DNA of 64,000 nt from Branchipolynoe longqiensis (taxonomy: Eukaryota; Annelida; Polychaeta; Phyllodocida; Polynoidae), in contig CM059193.1 of assembly GCA_030323885.1 (NCBI GenBank), positions 59,416,042-59,480,041 of the forward strand, read 5' to 3'. Position 1 is the first letter of the stretch. The number at the start of each line of letters is the position of its first letter. The position numbers were made by a program, and so were the translations under genes. The notes below the pieces were generated by a model. It saw only the letters and a program-made list of their open reading frames with translations. It was not told where the DNA came from and did not search any database. Positions 34,001 through 45,385 of this stretch are shown one piece after another.

Positions 34001-34742
34001 CCTCCGACTCACGGAACTGAGGAAGTCTGGGTCACATCCACTCGAATACCAAGGACTGTATGCAGAGATTCAAGGCCAGTTTACAGACCACCTCCCAATA
34101 TACACTGATGGTTCGAAAAACGAAAGCCGGATAGCTGCTGCGGCAGTCTGCCAACGGGAAAAATTTGGCATACGCTTGCCCGATCAGCGCTCGATTTTCA
34201 CTGCGGAAGCCCGAGCACTCCTTCTCACGTTGGAGTGTATCAAGGTGTCCAACCACACTAACTATGTTACATACAGTGATTCGTTCTCTTGCCTCCTGGC
34301 TGTTGCTGGACTGAAAATGAATCACCCTATTCTAGCAACGGTCATTTATAAACTGAACCAACGGTCAATGGATGGGTATGACATCCACCTGTGCTGGGTG
34401 CCTGGCCATGCCGGCATACAAGGAAACGAACAAGCTGATCGGGCTGCGAAGAAGGCCCTTAACTGTGATCTTGAACCATGTCTGATCCCTCACTCTGATC
34501 TGAAACCACTAATAGCCACCCACATAAAATCCAAATGGCAACATGAGTGGGATGAAGACATTAATAAACTTAAAGAAATTGAACGACCTGTGGGAAAACC
34601 ACCACAGTCTTATGCGGGAGGCCGGCGGGACCAAGTGGTCCTTAGCCACTGCTGTATTGGCCACTCGTGGCTTACACATGCTTTTCTTCTCAAGGGAGAA
34701 CCTCCCCCTGACACTCAAACACATTTGACTAAGTTGCGTTGA
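31092..34742 (+). pseudogene. LINE ORF2 (endonuclease, RT, RNase H)
   Basis: The AP endonuclease lies at about 31245-31900, with WNWQGFRSNIEEL, CLQETYV, LLMGDFNGHNPLWG and GSDHFPI. A TAG at 31677 and a frame change interrupt it. RT lies at about 32530-33600, with VGPDGIHYQF, IPKPSKD, NNYHPIALTS, LQCGFRRGRSTLDHL, FFDLEKAYATTW, GVPQGSIL and FVDDFVLYYS. An eleven-G run at 33207-33217 coincides with the frame change just before FVDDF. RNase H lies at about 34095-34470, with YTDGSKNESRIAAAA, FTAEARALLL, YSDSFSCLLA and WVPGHAGIQGNEQADRAAKK. Multiple shifts make the protein non-functional. Confidence 0.85.
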
Positions 34743-35110
34743 TTTGTTGGCCCTGCGCCAACAATTCTACACTGCAGACAGTATGCATGACCTTTTTACT
34801 AAAGTAAAACAAGAAAACATTTTATCCTTTTTGAGGGCAACTGGACTGTACCACCTCATATAGTTTACGAAATAAATTCTATCAATTATTAATAAAACTT
34901 TTCTTTTGCTATGGGAATTTGTTTCCCTTGACCACAAATATATGATTGTGAGCTTTCTAATTTAATGAGTGGCTATTGGCACATAATTGATTGTCTGCTT
35001 TTACATGTTAAAGCGATGGTTTGAACAAAAAACAAACATTTCTCGTCATGAATATGGCCTATACTGCCGACACGGAATAAAGCAACCACCAATCAATCAA
35101 TCAATCAATT

Positions 35111-35290
35111 ATCACATCATTAAATCAATTTCATGATATGATTAAATATAGTACATTTAGACATATCTTTAAATGTATTTAGACAGATTATCAAATCGAT
35201 TTGATGATATGTTAAAATGCACACATAATTAATCATATCATTAAATCGATTTGATGATCTCTTCAGATCGATTTGATGCTCTGTTTAAAT
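35111..35290. repeat. ATC-rich minisatellite (ATCATTAAATCGATTTGATGATC)
   Basis: Palindromic words such as ATCGATTTGATGAT recur several times. The same family resumes at 37765-38130. Confidence 0.75.
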
Positions 35291-35339
35291 AGGACTGAGT
35301 TGACTCCTCGATAATGGATGCTCCCTGGACGTCGGATAC

Positions 35340-36190
35340 TTGAATCCCTCTCCCTCTCCCCCTCCCGTCCCCCTCTCCCTCTCCCCTTCCTGTCCTTGTC
35401 CTCCCTCCCGCTCCCGTCCCCCTTGTTCTCCGTCTCCCTCTCCCCCTCCTTCTCCCTCCCCCTCTCCCTCTCCCCCTCCCCCTCTCCTGCCTCTGTCCCT
35501 CTCCCTCTCACCCTCTCCCCTCTCTGTCCCCCTCCCTCTCGCTCTCCCCCTCCCGTTCCCTCTCCCCTTCCCGTCCCGCTCTCCCTCTCCCCTCCTGTCC
35601 TCGTCCCCTTCCCCCTCCCGTCCCCCTCCTTCTCCCCCTCTCCTTCTCCCTCTCCCCCTCCCCTCCCCTTGCCTCTGTCCCTCGCTCCCTCTTCCCTCCC
35701 CGTCCCCCTCCCTACCTCTCCCTCTCCCCTTCCCCCTCCCTCTCCCCATCCCTCTCCCCGTCCCTCCCCCTCTCCCCTTCCCCATCGCTCTTCCCGCACT
35801 GTCCATCTCCCCGTCCCTCTCCCCGTCACCCTCCCCCTCCCCGCCACCCTCCGTCTCCACCATCCCCCTCCTTCTCCCTGTCCCCCTCCCTCTCCCCGCC
35901 CTCTCCCTCTCCCCATGCCCGTCCCCATCCCCGTCCTCATCCCTTTCCCCCTCCCCCTCCCCCTCCCCCTCCCCCTCCCCATCCCCTCCCCCTTCCCGTA
36001 CCCATCCCCGTCCCCGTTCCCCTCCCCGTCCGCTCCCCCTCACCTCGTCCCTTTCCCTCGTCCCCTTCCCCTCTCTCCTCCCCCTCTCTTCTCCCCTTCT
36101 TCCCGTCTCCCCCTCCCCCTCACCCCCCCCCCTCAACCTCTCGCCGGTCCCCCTCCTCCTCATCCACGCCCTCCCCTTTCCCGTCTCCCT
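35340..36190. repeat. CCCTCTCC pyrimidine tract
   Basis: Almost pure CT-rich repeat on the plus strand. Long open frames on both strands encode only Pro/Ser/Leu or Arg/Gly/Glu and are artefacts. A second tract of the same kind lies at 37310-37735 beyond a solo LTR-like element. Confidence 0.9.
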
Positions 36191-36241
36191 ATCCTGGATG
36201 TCAGAAGTATTTGATCAGATCATTAATTGCACATGACACAA

Positions 36242-37208
36242 TATAATATTACTGTATGCTCGGCCGCATGAACACCAGATAATACCATAAAACTCTCCCC
36301 CTTCATATCACCTGTGATGCTGTTATTCAAATACCGACTATCACCTCAGTAACCAATACTAAGGAAGAATGAAGACAAGTCACACAGATAAACAGTGGAG
36401 AAGTTGTACTTTATTGGCATCAACTCCTGTCCACCTACTAGTGACCTATCATCCACACTCCTTACCTTCTGTCCACACAGTATCTCATTACTACTTTAGC
36501 CTGTATAGAAAGCAGTGCCTACCACCTATGGGACAAGAGTCCTATGGCTGTGTACACACTCAATTGGAATATATGAATTTTGCTAGCATCCGACAGAGTG
36601 TCTGGGGTCCTGCTCTAGAGTAGGTGTGTCTCACTCAAGAGCCAGGAGTAGAGTGATTTCTCTTCCGTGTGTCTGAAGCAGAATCTTGAATAATTACTTA
36701 ATCTCAGCATGAGGCTAGTGTGGTCAGAGGGCCAAGGTAGATGTGGGTGACTGAGCAGTCCCACAGTGAGCCAATCAGGCACCCCCACAGCCGGGGTGGG
36801 AGCCACCCTCCAGTGGTGGTGGCTGTCACTCAACTCAGCTGCAGGTGGTGCCCTGGGTGCATATGCAAATGAGGCTGTGGTGGGCCCGCCCAGTGGTCAT
36901 GGGTGAACAGGTAGTTGCAACAGTTACAAATATATATATTTACCAAAAATGTCCTTTTTCTCCAATTGCATTCTTTATGAATACATAGAAGAACATTTCA
37001 TCAACCTTAACTGTTTCTTATATAACACATTTCTTCATTAACCTTAAGCATCATATATAACATATATTTAACATCACTCATTATCATGTACAATCGGAGT
37101 GGGATACTATTGCTTTTAGTTTACATAACATTGTCCCCACTCCGACGCCCAAGAATAATAATGCCTTCTGCCAATATATAATTCTTAACCGAAAATCCGT
37201 ATATTTTT
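36242..37208 (-). mobile_element. Solo LTR-like element (copy 3), minus orientation
   Basis: Read on the minus strand, this 967 bp segment aligns throughout with the two 974 bp repeats at 49479-50452 and 55342-56315. It starts AAAAATATACGGATTTTCGG and ends CAGTAATATTATA. It is flanked by a perfect 4 bp duplication, ACAA (36238-36241 and 37209-37212). It is more diverged than the other two copies are from each other. It has a TATATAAG box and an AATAAAG signal in LTR-like positions. Confidence 0.85.
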
Positions 37209-37309
37209 ACAACAAGATGGCGCCATGTAATGATATCATAAAATGAAGTTCACACAGTTTCCACTAGGAGGCTCCACCTCCGGGTTAATTTAGGGACAGA
37301 CAGACAGAC

Positions 37310-37735
37310 ATCGCCCCCTCTCCCTCTCCCTCTCCCTCTCCCTCTCCGTTCCCCTCCCCCTTACCCTCCCCTACCCTCCCCCGTCCACCACCGTCTCCCT
37401 CTGCCTCCCCATCCCCTTCCCCCGTCCCCCTCTCCATCTCCCCCCATACCCTCTCCCTGTCTCCCTCTCCGTCCCCCTCCTCCCCTCCCCCTCCCTCGTC
37501 CCCGTCCCCGTCCCCTCTCTCCCCTCCTCTCTCCCCCACTCTCGCCTACTCTCCCAAATCGCCCACTCTTCCGCATTGCCCACTCTCCCGTAGCTCCCTC
37601 TCACCCTCCCCCTTCACCTCCCCGCCCTTTTCCCCCTCTCCTCCTCCCCCTCTCGTTCTCCATCTCCCCATCTCCCCCTCCCCTCTCCCTAGCCCTCCCT
37701 CTCTCCCTACCTCGCCCTCTCCCTCACATCTATTC
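37310..37735. repeat. CCCTCTCC pyrimidine tract, second part
   Basis: The composition and strand are the same as at 35340-36190. It probably belongs to one original tract. Confidence 0.85.
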
Positions 37736-37764
37736 AAGTACTTCCAGTAATAGGGAGCATCAGT

Positions 37765-38130
37765 TTGTATTAGTTCCAGAAGTATTTAATGATATGTTTA
37801 GATCGATTTTGTCATATGATCAAATGCATTTCAACATCTGTTCAAATACAAACTATTTCATCGTATCATTACATCAATTTATAGAGATGATCAAATATAA
37901 TGTTACATATGTTTAAATGGTGTACCATTTAGAGAGATCATCAAATGCATTTGATGATCTCTTCAAATGCATTTTATGATCTCTTCAAATGCATTTTATG
38001 ACATCATTAAATCGATTTTATGATCTCATCAAATATAGAATATTTAAATATATCATAAATTATTTGAACAGATCATGAAATACATTTAATGATATGATCA
38101 AATCGATTTAGACATCTCAGTAAATATTTA
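37765..38130. repeat. ATC-rich minisatellite, second part
   Basis: Repeats of ATGATCTCTTCAAATGCATTT and GATCATCAAAT. It belongs to the same family as 35111-35290. Confidence 0.75.
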
Positions 38131-38312
38131 ATGATAAGTCTGAATAGTGAATAAAACAGAAAATGGTGTTCCATATTATATATAAATAACTCTACCCCCA
38201 CATATCTAGTTATATACATATGGTTATATAGACATAAAAACTAAGCAGATTTAGCATTGTGCTTGGAGAGCATTTGTCTTAGTCTTAGTCGCGACGAGGT
38301 AGGCCTATCTAT

Positions 38313-38420
38313 GGCCGTATTCGATTAACACCACCCGGGCCACTCCGGTCACCCGAGTTGCTAGAATTTCAAATCGAACATCGCGAGTGTAGTCGACAAA
38401 TACACGTGCCATGTGCAAAA
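38313..38420 (+). mobile_element. MITE family GGCCGTATTCGATTAAC, left-end copy
   Basis: It begins GGCCGTATTCGATTAACACC and includes GAATTTCAAATCGAACA. Related left ends lie at 38882, 49288 and 56687. A right end in the matching phase (ATCGAATACGCCC) lies at 40042. The pair may bound one large element holding a nested copy. Confidence 0.65.
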
Positions 38421-38545
38421 CGCCTAAGCATATTCAGCGCTGAAAGGAGAGGGACAACAAGCCACGTTTGAACTTGTCTGAGCATGTTTGAACTTGCAGG
38501 AAATGGATTTTCCTCTTCTCGTTTTCGCTAGAACTCAGTATCAGC

Positions 38546-38745
38546 CAATCAGAGCTCTTCTTTTTTATTGCAAATGGCCGCCTCCATGGGGGGCTGCCAT
38601 TTTCAATCGAAAAGAACAGCTCTGATTGGCTGAGAACAGCTCTCAGTGTCAGCCAATCAGAGCCGTTCTTTTTTATTGCTAATGGCCGCCCCCATAAGGG
38701 GTGGCCATTTGCAATTGAAAAGAACAGCTCTGATTGGCTCAAATT
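38546..38745. repeat. Two consecutive hairpins with CAGCCAATCAGAGC arms
   Basis: 38552-38632 and 38652-38740 each run from CAGCCAATCAGAGC through TTTTTTATTGC and ATGGCCGCC to the inverse, ending AGCTCTGATTGGCT. The loops are short (about ten bases). The two hairpins are about 80% alike and form a direct duplication of a palindrome. Confidence 0.85.
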
Positions 38746-38881
38746 ATAGAAAGATCCCATTATTTTTTTAGTAGTTTCTTGTTCAGACATAGTTACACAT
38801 ATATATGTATCTTTTGCACAGATTAAAGTGCTTGAAGTATATTTTTAATTTATCTACATCGACTTCTGTTTAAATCACACA

Positions 38882-39330
38882 GGCCGTAATCGATTAACAC
38901 GACCCGGGCGACTCGGGGCACCCGAGTCGTCAGAATTTCAAATCGAACACCGTGAGTGGAGTCGAGAAATACACGTGCCGTGTGCAAAACGACCTGACCC
39001 CAGTAACCCACCTCGTGGTTGGGGTTTGCTAGTAGCGATGACATCATATCTGTGATTGTACCTGTAGGATAACAGCTACCAGTACAAGTCCTACATGTTA
39101 TTTTGATGATTTTTTTTAATAACCCAGATTGTCAGGTTCTACAATCATAAAATACTTTAAATCCTATTTTGTTGTATGTATATCGGTTATTGAAAAAAAT
39201 ATAAAGTTTTAGATTAAGCCACCATTTTTTCCACCCGGAGCGTATTCGTTTATTCAACCCAAGTCTGTAGGATGTGCGCATGAGCCAAAAAGTGGCTCAG
39301 GTGACCCGAGTTGATTAATCGATTACGCCC
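38882..39330. mobile_element. MITE, 449 bp, full copy
   Basis: The left end GGCCGTAATCGATTAAC and right end inverse GGGCGTAATCGATTAATC match, with ACTCGGGTCACC continuing the similarity. The interior has CCCAGTAACCCACCTCG, which recurs at 39450. I could not settle on a target duplication. No coding capacity. Confidence 0.75.
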
Positions 39331-39597
39331 ATAATATCAGGACTTAAAGAATGGGAAACTATTCCTGCAAGGGTATGCTCAATATGGGACAGTGGTCACT
39401 GGTGTTTCCTCCTTTCCTCGCTGTGGACCCTTCTCGCAAAACGACCTGTCCCCAGTAACCCACCTCTTGGCTGGGGTTGGCTAGGATGATGACGTCACAT
39501 TTGTGCTGGTACCGTCCTGTAGCAGTATAAGTCCTATGTGGTGTTTTTTTAGTTTTTTGGGTGTTTTTTTTGTACATTAGTTGATTACCTCAACTAA

Positions 39598-39785
39598 TGT
39601 ACAACGACTGGTCTTCCTCATTCCACTGCTCCTTGCCCTATCCTAATAATACCGATTATCTGGCTAGGAAGCGACAAGTATCAATTTTTAAGTCATTGGT
39701 TTGACTCGACCAGGATTCGAACCCACGATCCCACCATCTACCAACACGGGAGATGGACGCTCTAATTCATTCCGCCATCCCATTT
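39598..39785 (-). mobile_element. SINE family 2 head fragment
   Basis: On the minus strand the tRNA-like head contains GTAGATGGTGGGATCGTGGG and GGTTCGAATCCTGG (B box), then GTCGAGTCAAACCAATGAC. It is truncated toward the 3' end at 39598. Confidence 0.75.
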
Positions 39786-39947
39786 TGTTTAACAAAAAAA
39801 TCATAAAAAATCAGATTAATGAAATGGAAATACATCTAAATTATGCAATCAAAAAATACCTTAAATCCTATTTTGCTGTAGATATATCGGTTATTGAAAA
39901 AAAAAAAGTTTTGGATTAAGCCACCATTTTGTTCATCCCGAGCGTGG

Positions 39948-40042
39948 AGAAGCGTGTTCGTTTATTCGACCCGAGTCTGTAGGATGTGCGCATGCACCAA
40001 AAAGTGACTCAGGTAACCCGAGTTGATTAATCGAATACGCCC
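39948..40042. mobile_element. MITE right-end copy
   Basis: It ends GTTGATTAATCGAATACGCCC and shares GATGTGCGCATG and CCAAAAAGTG with 39268-39330. Confidence 0.7.
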
Positions 40043-40084
40043 TATGTGGTTAGTTGTATGGAAATTAATGTAAGGCGTTACATG

Positions 40085-40920
40085 CTTTAGCATTAATCTA
40101 TTATACCGACCCACCCATTGGGGAGGCTAAGGACTAACATGTGTACATTACCTGTATTCATACTGACCCACCCACGGGGAGGCTAATAACTAACACGTGT
40201 ACATATATTCATAAACAATACCTGTACTCATAGAGGTGGATCATGAAATCACCAAAATCCAGCAAACAGAAACGGAAATAGCCCTCTATGGGCGCCGCCA
40301 TTTGTAAACTCGTGTTGAATAACCGAGAAATTAAAATCCAGCAAACGGAAACAGAAATAGATCGTCAAACTTCTGTCCGCAGCAAATGGTGGACGACAGC
40401 GATTGGTTAATAAGAGACGATGGGCTTAATGCCTTGACATTGTACTGCCGCAGAGTAGCGCACGCCGAATCGAGGAACAATTACACTGGTCCCGCCCTAC
40501 AAATCTTCCATATATGGTGTGATGACGTCACTGGGACCAGTGTATGTGTTCCTCCATGCTACTCTGCAGCGAGGTTGTCAAGGCATTAATTCCATAGGCC
40601 CAATTGACTGTATTTGGGGTCAGCGATTGGTTAATAATATATCAAAACAAATGCCCGCTGCCATAGAATTTGCCGATACACGTAGTGCAAAACTTTTGTT
40701 TTATTCAAAATTAAAAGAAATAAAAATTTGGCATAAACATGGATGCACAAATGAAATATTAATAGTTTACTCCATGGAAAAAGACAGCCATAAGCATTGT
40801 TTATTCATACCGACCCACCCTCTGGGGAAGCTAAGGACTAACACATGTACATATTTAACCGTCGGGCTATTCCACCCCCGCTTAAGGCGACCCTACGTGT
40901 TAATATAAATAATTGTTTCC
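40085..40920 (+). repeat. Interspersed CCAGCAAACGGAAACGG repeat unit, copy 1
   Basis: The ordered modules are ACCGACCCACC...GGGGAGGCTAAGGACTAAC (repeated), GTGTACATATATTCATAAAC, CCAGCAAACGGAAACGG, GCGCCGCCATTTGTAAACTC, and CAGCGATTGGTTAATAA. A 207 bp foldback insertion follows, then CAGCGATTGGTTAATAATAT and CATGGATGCACAAATG. Other copies lie at 47255-47857 (continuing 49252-49478), 56316-56945 and 59640-59880. No gene. Confidence 0.85.
40414..40620. mobile_element. Foldback insertion, 207 bp, between 17 bp direct repeats
   Basis: CAGCGATTGGTTAATAA flanks both sides (40397-40413, 40621-40637). The insert folds back: TTAATGCCTTGACA...GCAGAGTAG pairs with CTACTCTGCAG...TGTCAAGGCATTAA, and inside them CACTGGTCCC pairs with GGGACCAGTG. 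The copy at 56518-56538 has one target copy and no insert. Confidence 0.8.
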
Positions 40921-43900
40921 ATGTGAATGACTTGTGCCTCCTGCCGCCGGTTGTCTGTCATCCTGCCAGCCTGACCCTTGACTAGCATTGCCCGAGGTGG
41001 AGAGTTTGACTCCTGACAGACCATTGGCAGAAGGCCCTTAATTAAATAAGATTATAGAGCAATCCAAATACCAATCTGAAGTTGACCATAGCGGTTAATA
41101 ATATAAGTCTGGAGGACAGTAAAGAATGCAAGGAACGTTCATGTCACTTCTTAGGAGCTCACCATTTTATTCTTACCTCTTACTAACAAAATGAATTTAG
41201 CAATATAACTTATGTTATGATTTAAATATAGTTTAACAGTGGAATGTATGTTATAATATAATTAAGTTAAATAAGTTTGGAATTTCGACAATAAAATCCT
41301 AAATATCGGCTAAAACATCGGAGCATGCAAAAACACGTCCGATGGGTCTGGGTCCGAACGCCCGACCTCCTATCGTTGCTAGGATAGTCACAATCGACGT
41401 ATCCAAGCAACGCTTTACAGCAGGGAACCCAGCCTCGCAAATGTGGCAGTTGCGAGCCCACGCAAATAAGAGCAAAATGCATGCCCATGCTAAATGTGAG
41501 CCCGCAAATAATCGGTCGAGTAGTCTCGCCCACTTCACAGCCTCCCCAGACGAACAACAGGAACTGATGTTCGTCTAAGAATGGAAAAGTGGGAGAGACT
41601 ACCATGGTTCGCGGCTGTAGCAACAAATAATAAGCATAATCGCGACCCCGCTTGATCCACGACTATATGGCGTGGAATGTGAGGCACCGCATACTTCCTT
41701 CTCGTTGTGTAATTTTTTCGATTTGAGACAAGCCAGCTCTCTGATCAACAATTTCAGTATTTCACAAGAAATATGTTTGTACTTAAATTCCTTCAAAAAC
41801 AGTTTTGAATCATTCCTTGATAAAATTGAAACTACCAGAATCGACCTTCAATTCTGGTACCGGCCCAACTAAAAATACTGACCCTGTCATAGCTGAATAC
41901 CCTGCCAGTCAGTCTGGCAATGAGAGAAACTCCACTAGTCACTTGTCATCTGTACCATTGCACACCATCCAATATCACAACCCTTTATAACACACTCCAC
42001 CATTTTGACACTTCTGACCACACATGTACTACTAACCCCTGGAAGAAAATTCCCTAGCCCAGTTCCCGCGATGAAAGCTAGCTCAATATTTCTCCTCTAC
42101 CAGTAGCCTATACCGTAAACTCATTACAGCCTCAAAAGTACTCTGGCCGGCGTTACCATAGTAATATCCCTATCTCAAGTCTGTATCACACCGTACGCTA
42201 AAAGTGAAGGGTATTTGGAATTCGCTACAGATGACGTTACCCTAAATGTATACAGCTCCAACGACAGGGTCCCGTTTTTCTCCAAAAATTCACACCTTGG
42301 CTACTAGACAATGACTACTATACAATGACTACATTGTAACCAAAGCCGGAAATTCCCAAAGGAAGTCCGCTTTTGGTTTACACAAAAACAATTTCTAATA
42401 GGTTATACAACAGTTTACAGGCCTAGCTATGAAATAGCAGTGTTAACCATGAAAGTCAGTTCTAGTAATATCCCTATCCCGATTTAGCCAGCAACTCTCC
42501 AAGGTGCACTCTTCATACAAGTACCATGGGGTCTGCATGGCACAGAGTACGAAGGGTACTCCCGAGGTAGTCGAAATATCATTTTCTAAGCTCCCCCCAT
42601 GTATGTTTCGTGTAACCTTACTGACGGTCTGTATAATAATTTAACGTGTGCTAACTAGTAATAGGACTGATGTCCTTTAAGTAAATATTTCGTCCTAGTG
42701 ACAAGAATAACGATCCAAAACGCGATGATTTCTCAGGATGGCCGATAATAATGAGGGGCACACCCCTAGTAGCGGCAATGGCTATCGCCGACGCACCACA
42801 CTACCAGAAAAAAATTGAAATAGCTAATGCGGGTATCCAAAATTGGGTCCTAGTGTGGCCAGGGGTACCGGGCACACACTCTGAGGGGACACCCGCCCAC
42901 TCACTCGGTTGTAAACTGATAGCGAATATACGATTGTTACACTAATCTGACCCAATGCGGGGTCAATCACGAGCCGTGAACGTTCCGGCTGTGGGAGTAG
43001 ATATTTAAATATACAAATACTTCAGCACAGTTAAGTTGTTAGCAATACAGACTTTAGGAAATGCGAACACACGAGGCCTCGTAGAGGTCTCGCATGGACG
43101 TAATATAGCGACAATGCTAAAGTATCACATCAATGTTACTTTCTAGCGAAATTTGTTCTATAATAATCTGCAAAATTTGTTCTATAATAGAATTTGGAAT
43201 AATCCCTACCCTTGCACATGACCAAACAGGACACCTTAATACTCTACTTGTAGCCCTAATTTATATGCATCCTTGTAAACATCTAAGCTTGTGTAGGTAC
43301 CTATTCCTTCATTTACTAAACATTTTGAAATACCTCTAGCCACATGGGTAGTTATACAGTAGCTCCTCTAGATGGTTCAATTTTGATGTTTAACCTTATA
43401 GATATTTATCTTCATTATTACCATAACAAAAATTAATATAGTAACACAACTTTAGATGGTTCACTTTTTATGTTCAACTTTATAGAATGCTTATAGTACT
43501 TGGATAATACAATTTAAACATATTTACACCTATACACACTTTGGTCCAGTGGTCGGGTATGAAGGGGATTTAATGTTTACATGGGAAAACCGTTAAAAAT
43601 ACTTTACCTATAATAGAATTTGGAATAATCCCTACCCTTCCACATGACCAAACAATTCATATTAACATTTCACTCTTATCCCTAATGTACATGTATGATT
43701 AACTAGTGGTTATCCCCAGAGATCACGGCTAGATACTTCTACAATTTTAAATGGTTTAAATTTCTGTTTGATTTGATTGAATGTGTATGTCTATTTCCCC
43801 ATAAATTAGTTTTAGGCCTATTTTCTAGAAAATTTTGAAAACCAAGCTGGTGCCCTCAGAGAGAAGAACCAGATTCAGTAAATGATCGTTAAATATATTT

Positions 43901-43998
43901 GCATAATATAAAATATATGTTAGTACAATTACATTGCATAATTCAATGAGAAACAGATATAGATGAAAAACGTTTTTTTTGTTGTTGAATATAAAAAA
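40921..43998. other. AT-rich DNA, no recognisable gene
   Basis: Short frames only. 43172-43220 and 43612-43660 share CTATAATAGAATTTGGAATA and the following CCCTACCC, a short duplicated segment. AGTAGTCTCGCCCACTTCAC at 41519 recurs at 47238. Confidence 0.5.
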
Positions 43999-44086
43999 AG
44001 TTCTGCTGTGGATGGGGTTTGAACCCACACAACCAAACAACTTCTGATCACAAGTCCTACACTCTAACCACTAGGCCACAGAGACC
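43999..44086 (-). other. tRNA-like segment (SINE head or pseudo-tRNA)
   Basis: On the minus strand TGGCCTAGTGGTTAGAGTG is a good A box and GGGTTCAAACCCC a good B box, with correct order and spacing. The acceptor strands (GTCTCTG and CCACAGC) do not pair properly, so it is not a credible functional tRNA. A T-run follows downstream. Confidence 0.6.
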
Positions 44087-44162
44087 ACACATGATTACTA
44101 GTTTCAGTTCAGGCTATTTGTGTATAGGACATCACATATAAAACGTGTGTGTGTGTGTATGT

Positions 44163-45106
44163 GTTTGTTTTGTTTGTTGTTGTTTTACATGCTAGCAACA
44201 TCTAAGGTCATATCAGGACAGGTACCGACTGTTTGTTTGTTTGTTGTTGTTTTACATCCTAGCAACATCTAAGGTCATATCAGGACGGGTACCGACTTGT
44301 GACAGTGCGCACTCATGGCGACTTTATAGTGCTGTCCCACTGGGAAACCAGGCCGCCGGCACCATGACCTGATATCCCACTCAGTCACATTATCCTGACA
44401 CTGAGCACACCAGTCCTTGCCATATCCTAATAATGCCGAGCGCCTGGCTAGGAAGCGACAAGTATCAATTTTAAAGTCATTGGTTTGACTCGACCGGGAC
44501 TCGAACCCATGACCCCACGATCTACCGGCACGGGAGACGGACGCTCCAACCCACTCGGCCACCCCGTCTGGTTCAGGTACCGACTTGTGACAGTGCGCAC
44601 TCATGGCAACTTTATCGTGCTGCCCCACTGGAATACCAGGCCACCAGCACCATGACCTGATATCCCACTCAGTCACATTATTCTGACACTGAGCCAACCA
44701 GTCATTGTCCTATCCTAATAATGCCAAGGGCCAGACTAGGAAGCAACAAGTATCAATATTAAAGTCATTGGTTTGACTCGACCAGGATTCAAACTCACAA
44801 CCCCACGATCTACCAACACGGGAGACGGACGCTCTAACTCGAATCCTGGTCGAGTCAAACCAATGACTTTAAAATTTATACTTGTTGCTTCCTAGTCTGG
44901 TGCTCGGCATTATTAGGATAGGACAAGGACTGGTTGGCTCAGTGTCATGATAATGTGACTGAGTGGGATATCAGGTCATGGTACTGGTGGCATGGTATTC
45001 CAGTGGGGCAGCACTATAGAGTTGCCATGCGCGCACTGTCACAAGTCGGTACCCGTCCTGATATGACCTTAGATGTTGCTAGGATGTAAAACAACAACAA
45101 ACAAAG
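44163..45106. mobile_element. Cluster of tRNA-derived SINE family 2 copies
   Basis: Four pieces lie together: a 3' tip (44163-44231, minus), a full copy (44233-44570, minus), a 5'-truncated copy (44575-44840, minus) and a plus copy (44840-45106). The head on the full copy reads GGCCGAGTGGGTTGGAGCG with the B box GGGTTCGAGTCCC. The body has GGTCATGGTGCCGGCGG and the tail is GATGTAAAACAACAACAAAC. The third and fourth pieces meet head to head and form an inverted repeat of about 265 bp per arm. Confidence 0.85.
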
Positions 45107-45385
45107 CATACATACATACGTACATACTTACATACATACGTACATACATATGTATGTACATACATATGTACATACGTACATTCGTGTGTACGTATGTATG
45201 TACATACATACGTACATACATATGTATGTACACATACATACATACATGGATGCATGCATGGATGCATACATACGTACGTATGTATGTACATACATACATA
45301 CATACATACATACGTACGCGCGTATGTACGTATATACGTACGTACATACGTATGTACGTACATACACATACATACATACCTATTA
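45107..45385. repeat. (CATA/TACG)n microsatellite
   Basis: Interrupted repeats of CATACATACGTACATA. It begins directly at the SINE tail. Opposed open frames encode only Tyr/Thr/His/Met/Val repeats. Confidence 0.9.

Larger units (their letters stand above)
30020..35110 (+). mobile_element. I/Nimb-like LINE, two ORFs, degenerate
   Basis: It has a gag-like ORF1 with zinc knuckles, then an ORF2 with AP endonuclease, reverse transcriptase and RNase H, and a 3' end near GGAATAAAGCAACC followed by CAATCAATCAATCAATCAAT. The RNase H after RT and the ORF1 type point to the I/Jockey/Nimb side of the LINE tree. Stops and frameshifts in both ORFs make it inactive. The 5' boundary is approximate. Confidence 0.85.

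Noticed and set aside
35263..36236. Long open frames on both strands (about 240-300 codons)
   Set aside because: They lie in a nearly pure CT tract, and the encoded Pro/Ser/Leu or Arg/Gly/Glu strings are composition artefacts.
41267..41626. 119-codon minus-strand frame near 41.4 kb
   Set aside because: No recognisable domain, no homologous repeat, and overlapping frames on the other strand. Nothing supports a gene.
43999..44086. Possible tRNA gene
   Set aside because: Good A and B boxes, but the acceptor stem does not pair. It is more likely a SINE head or pseudo-tRNA.
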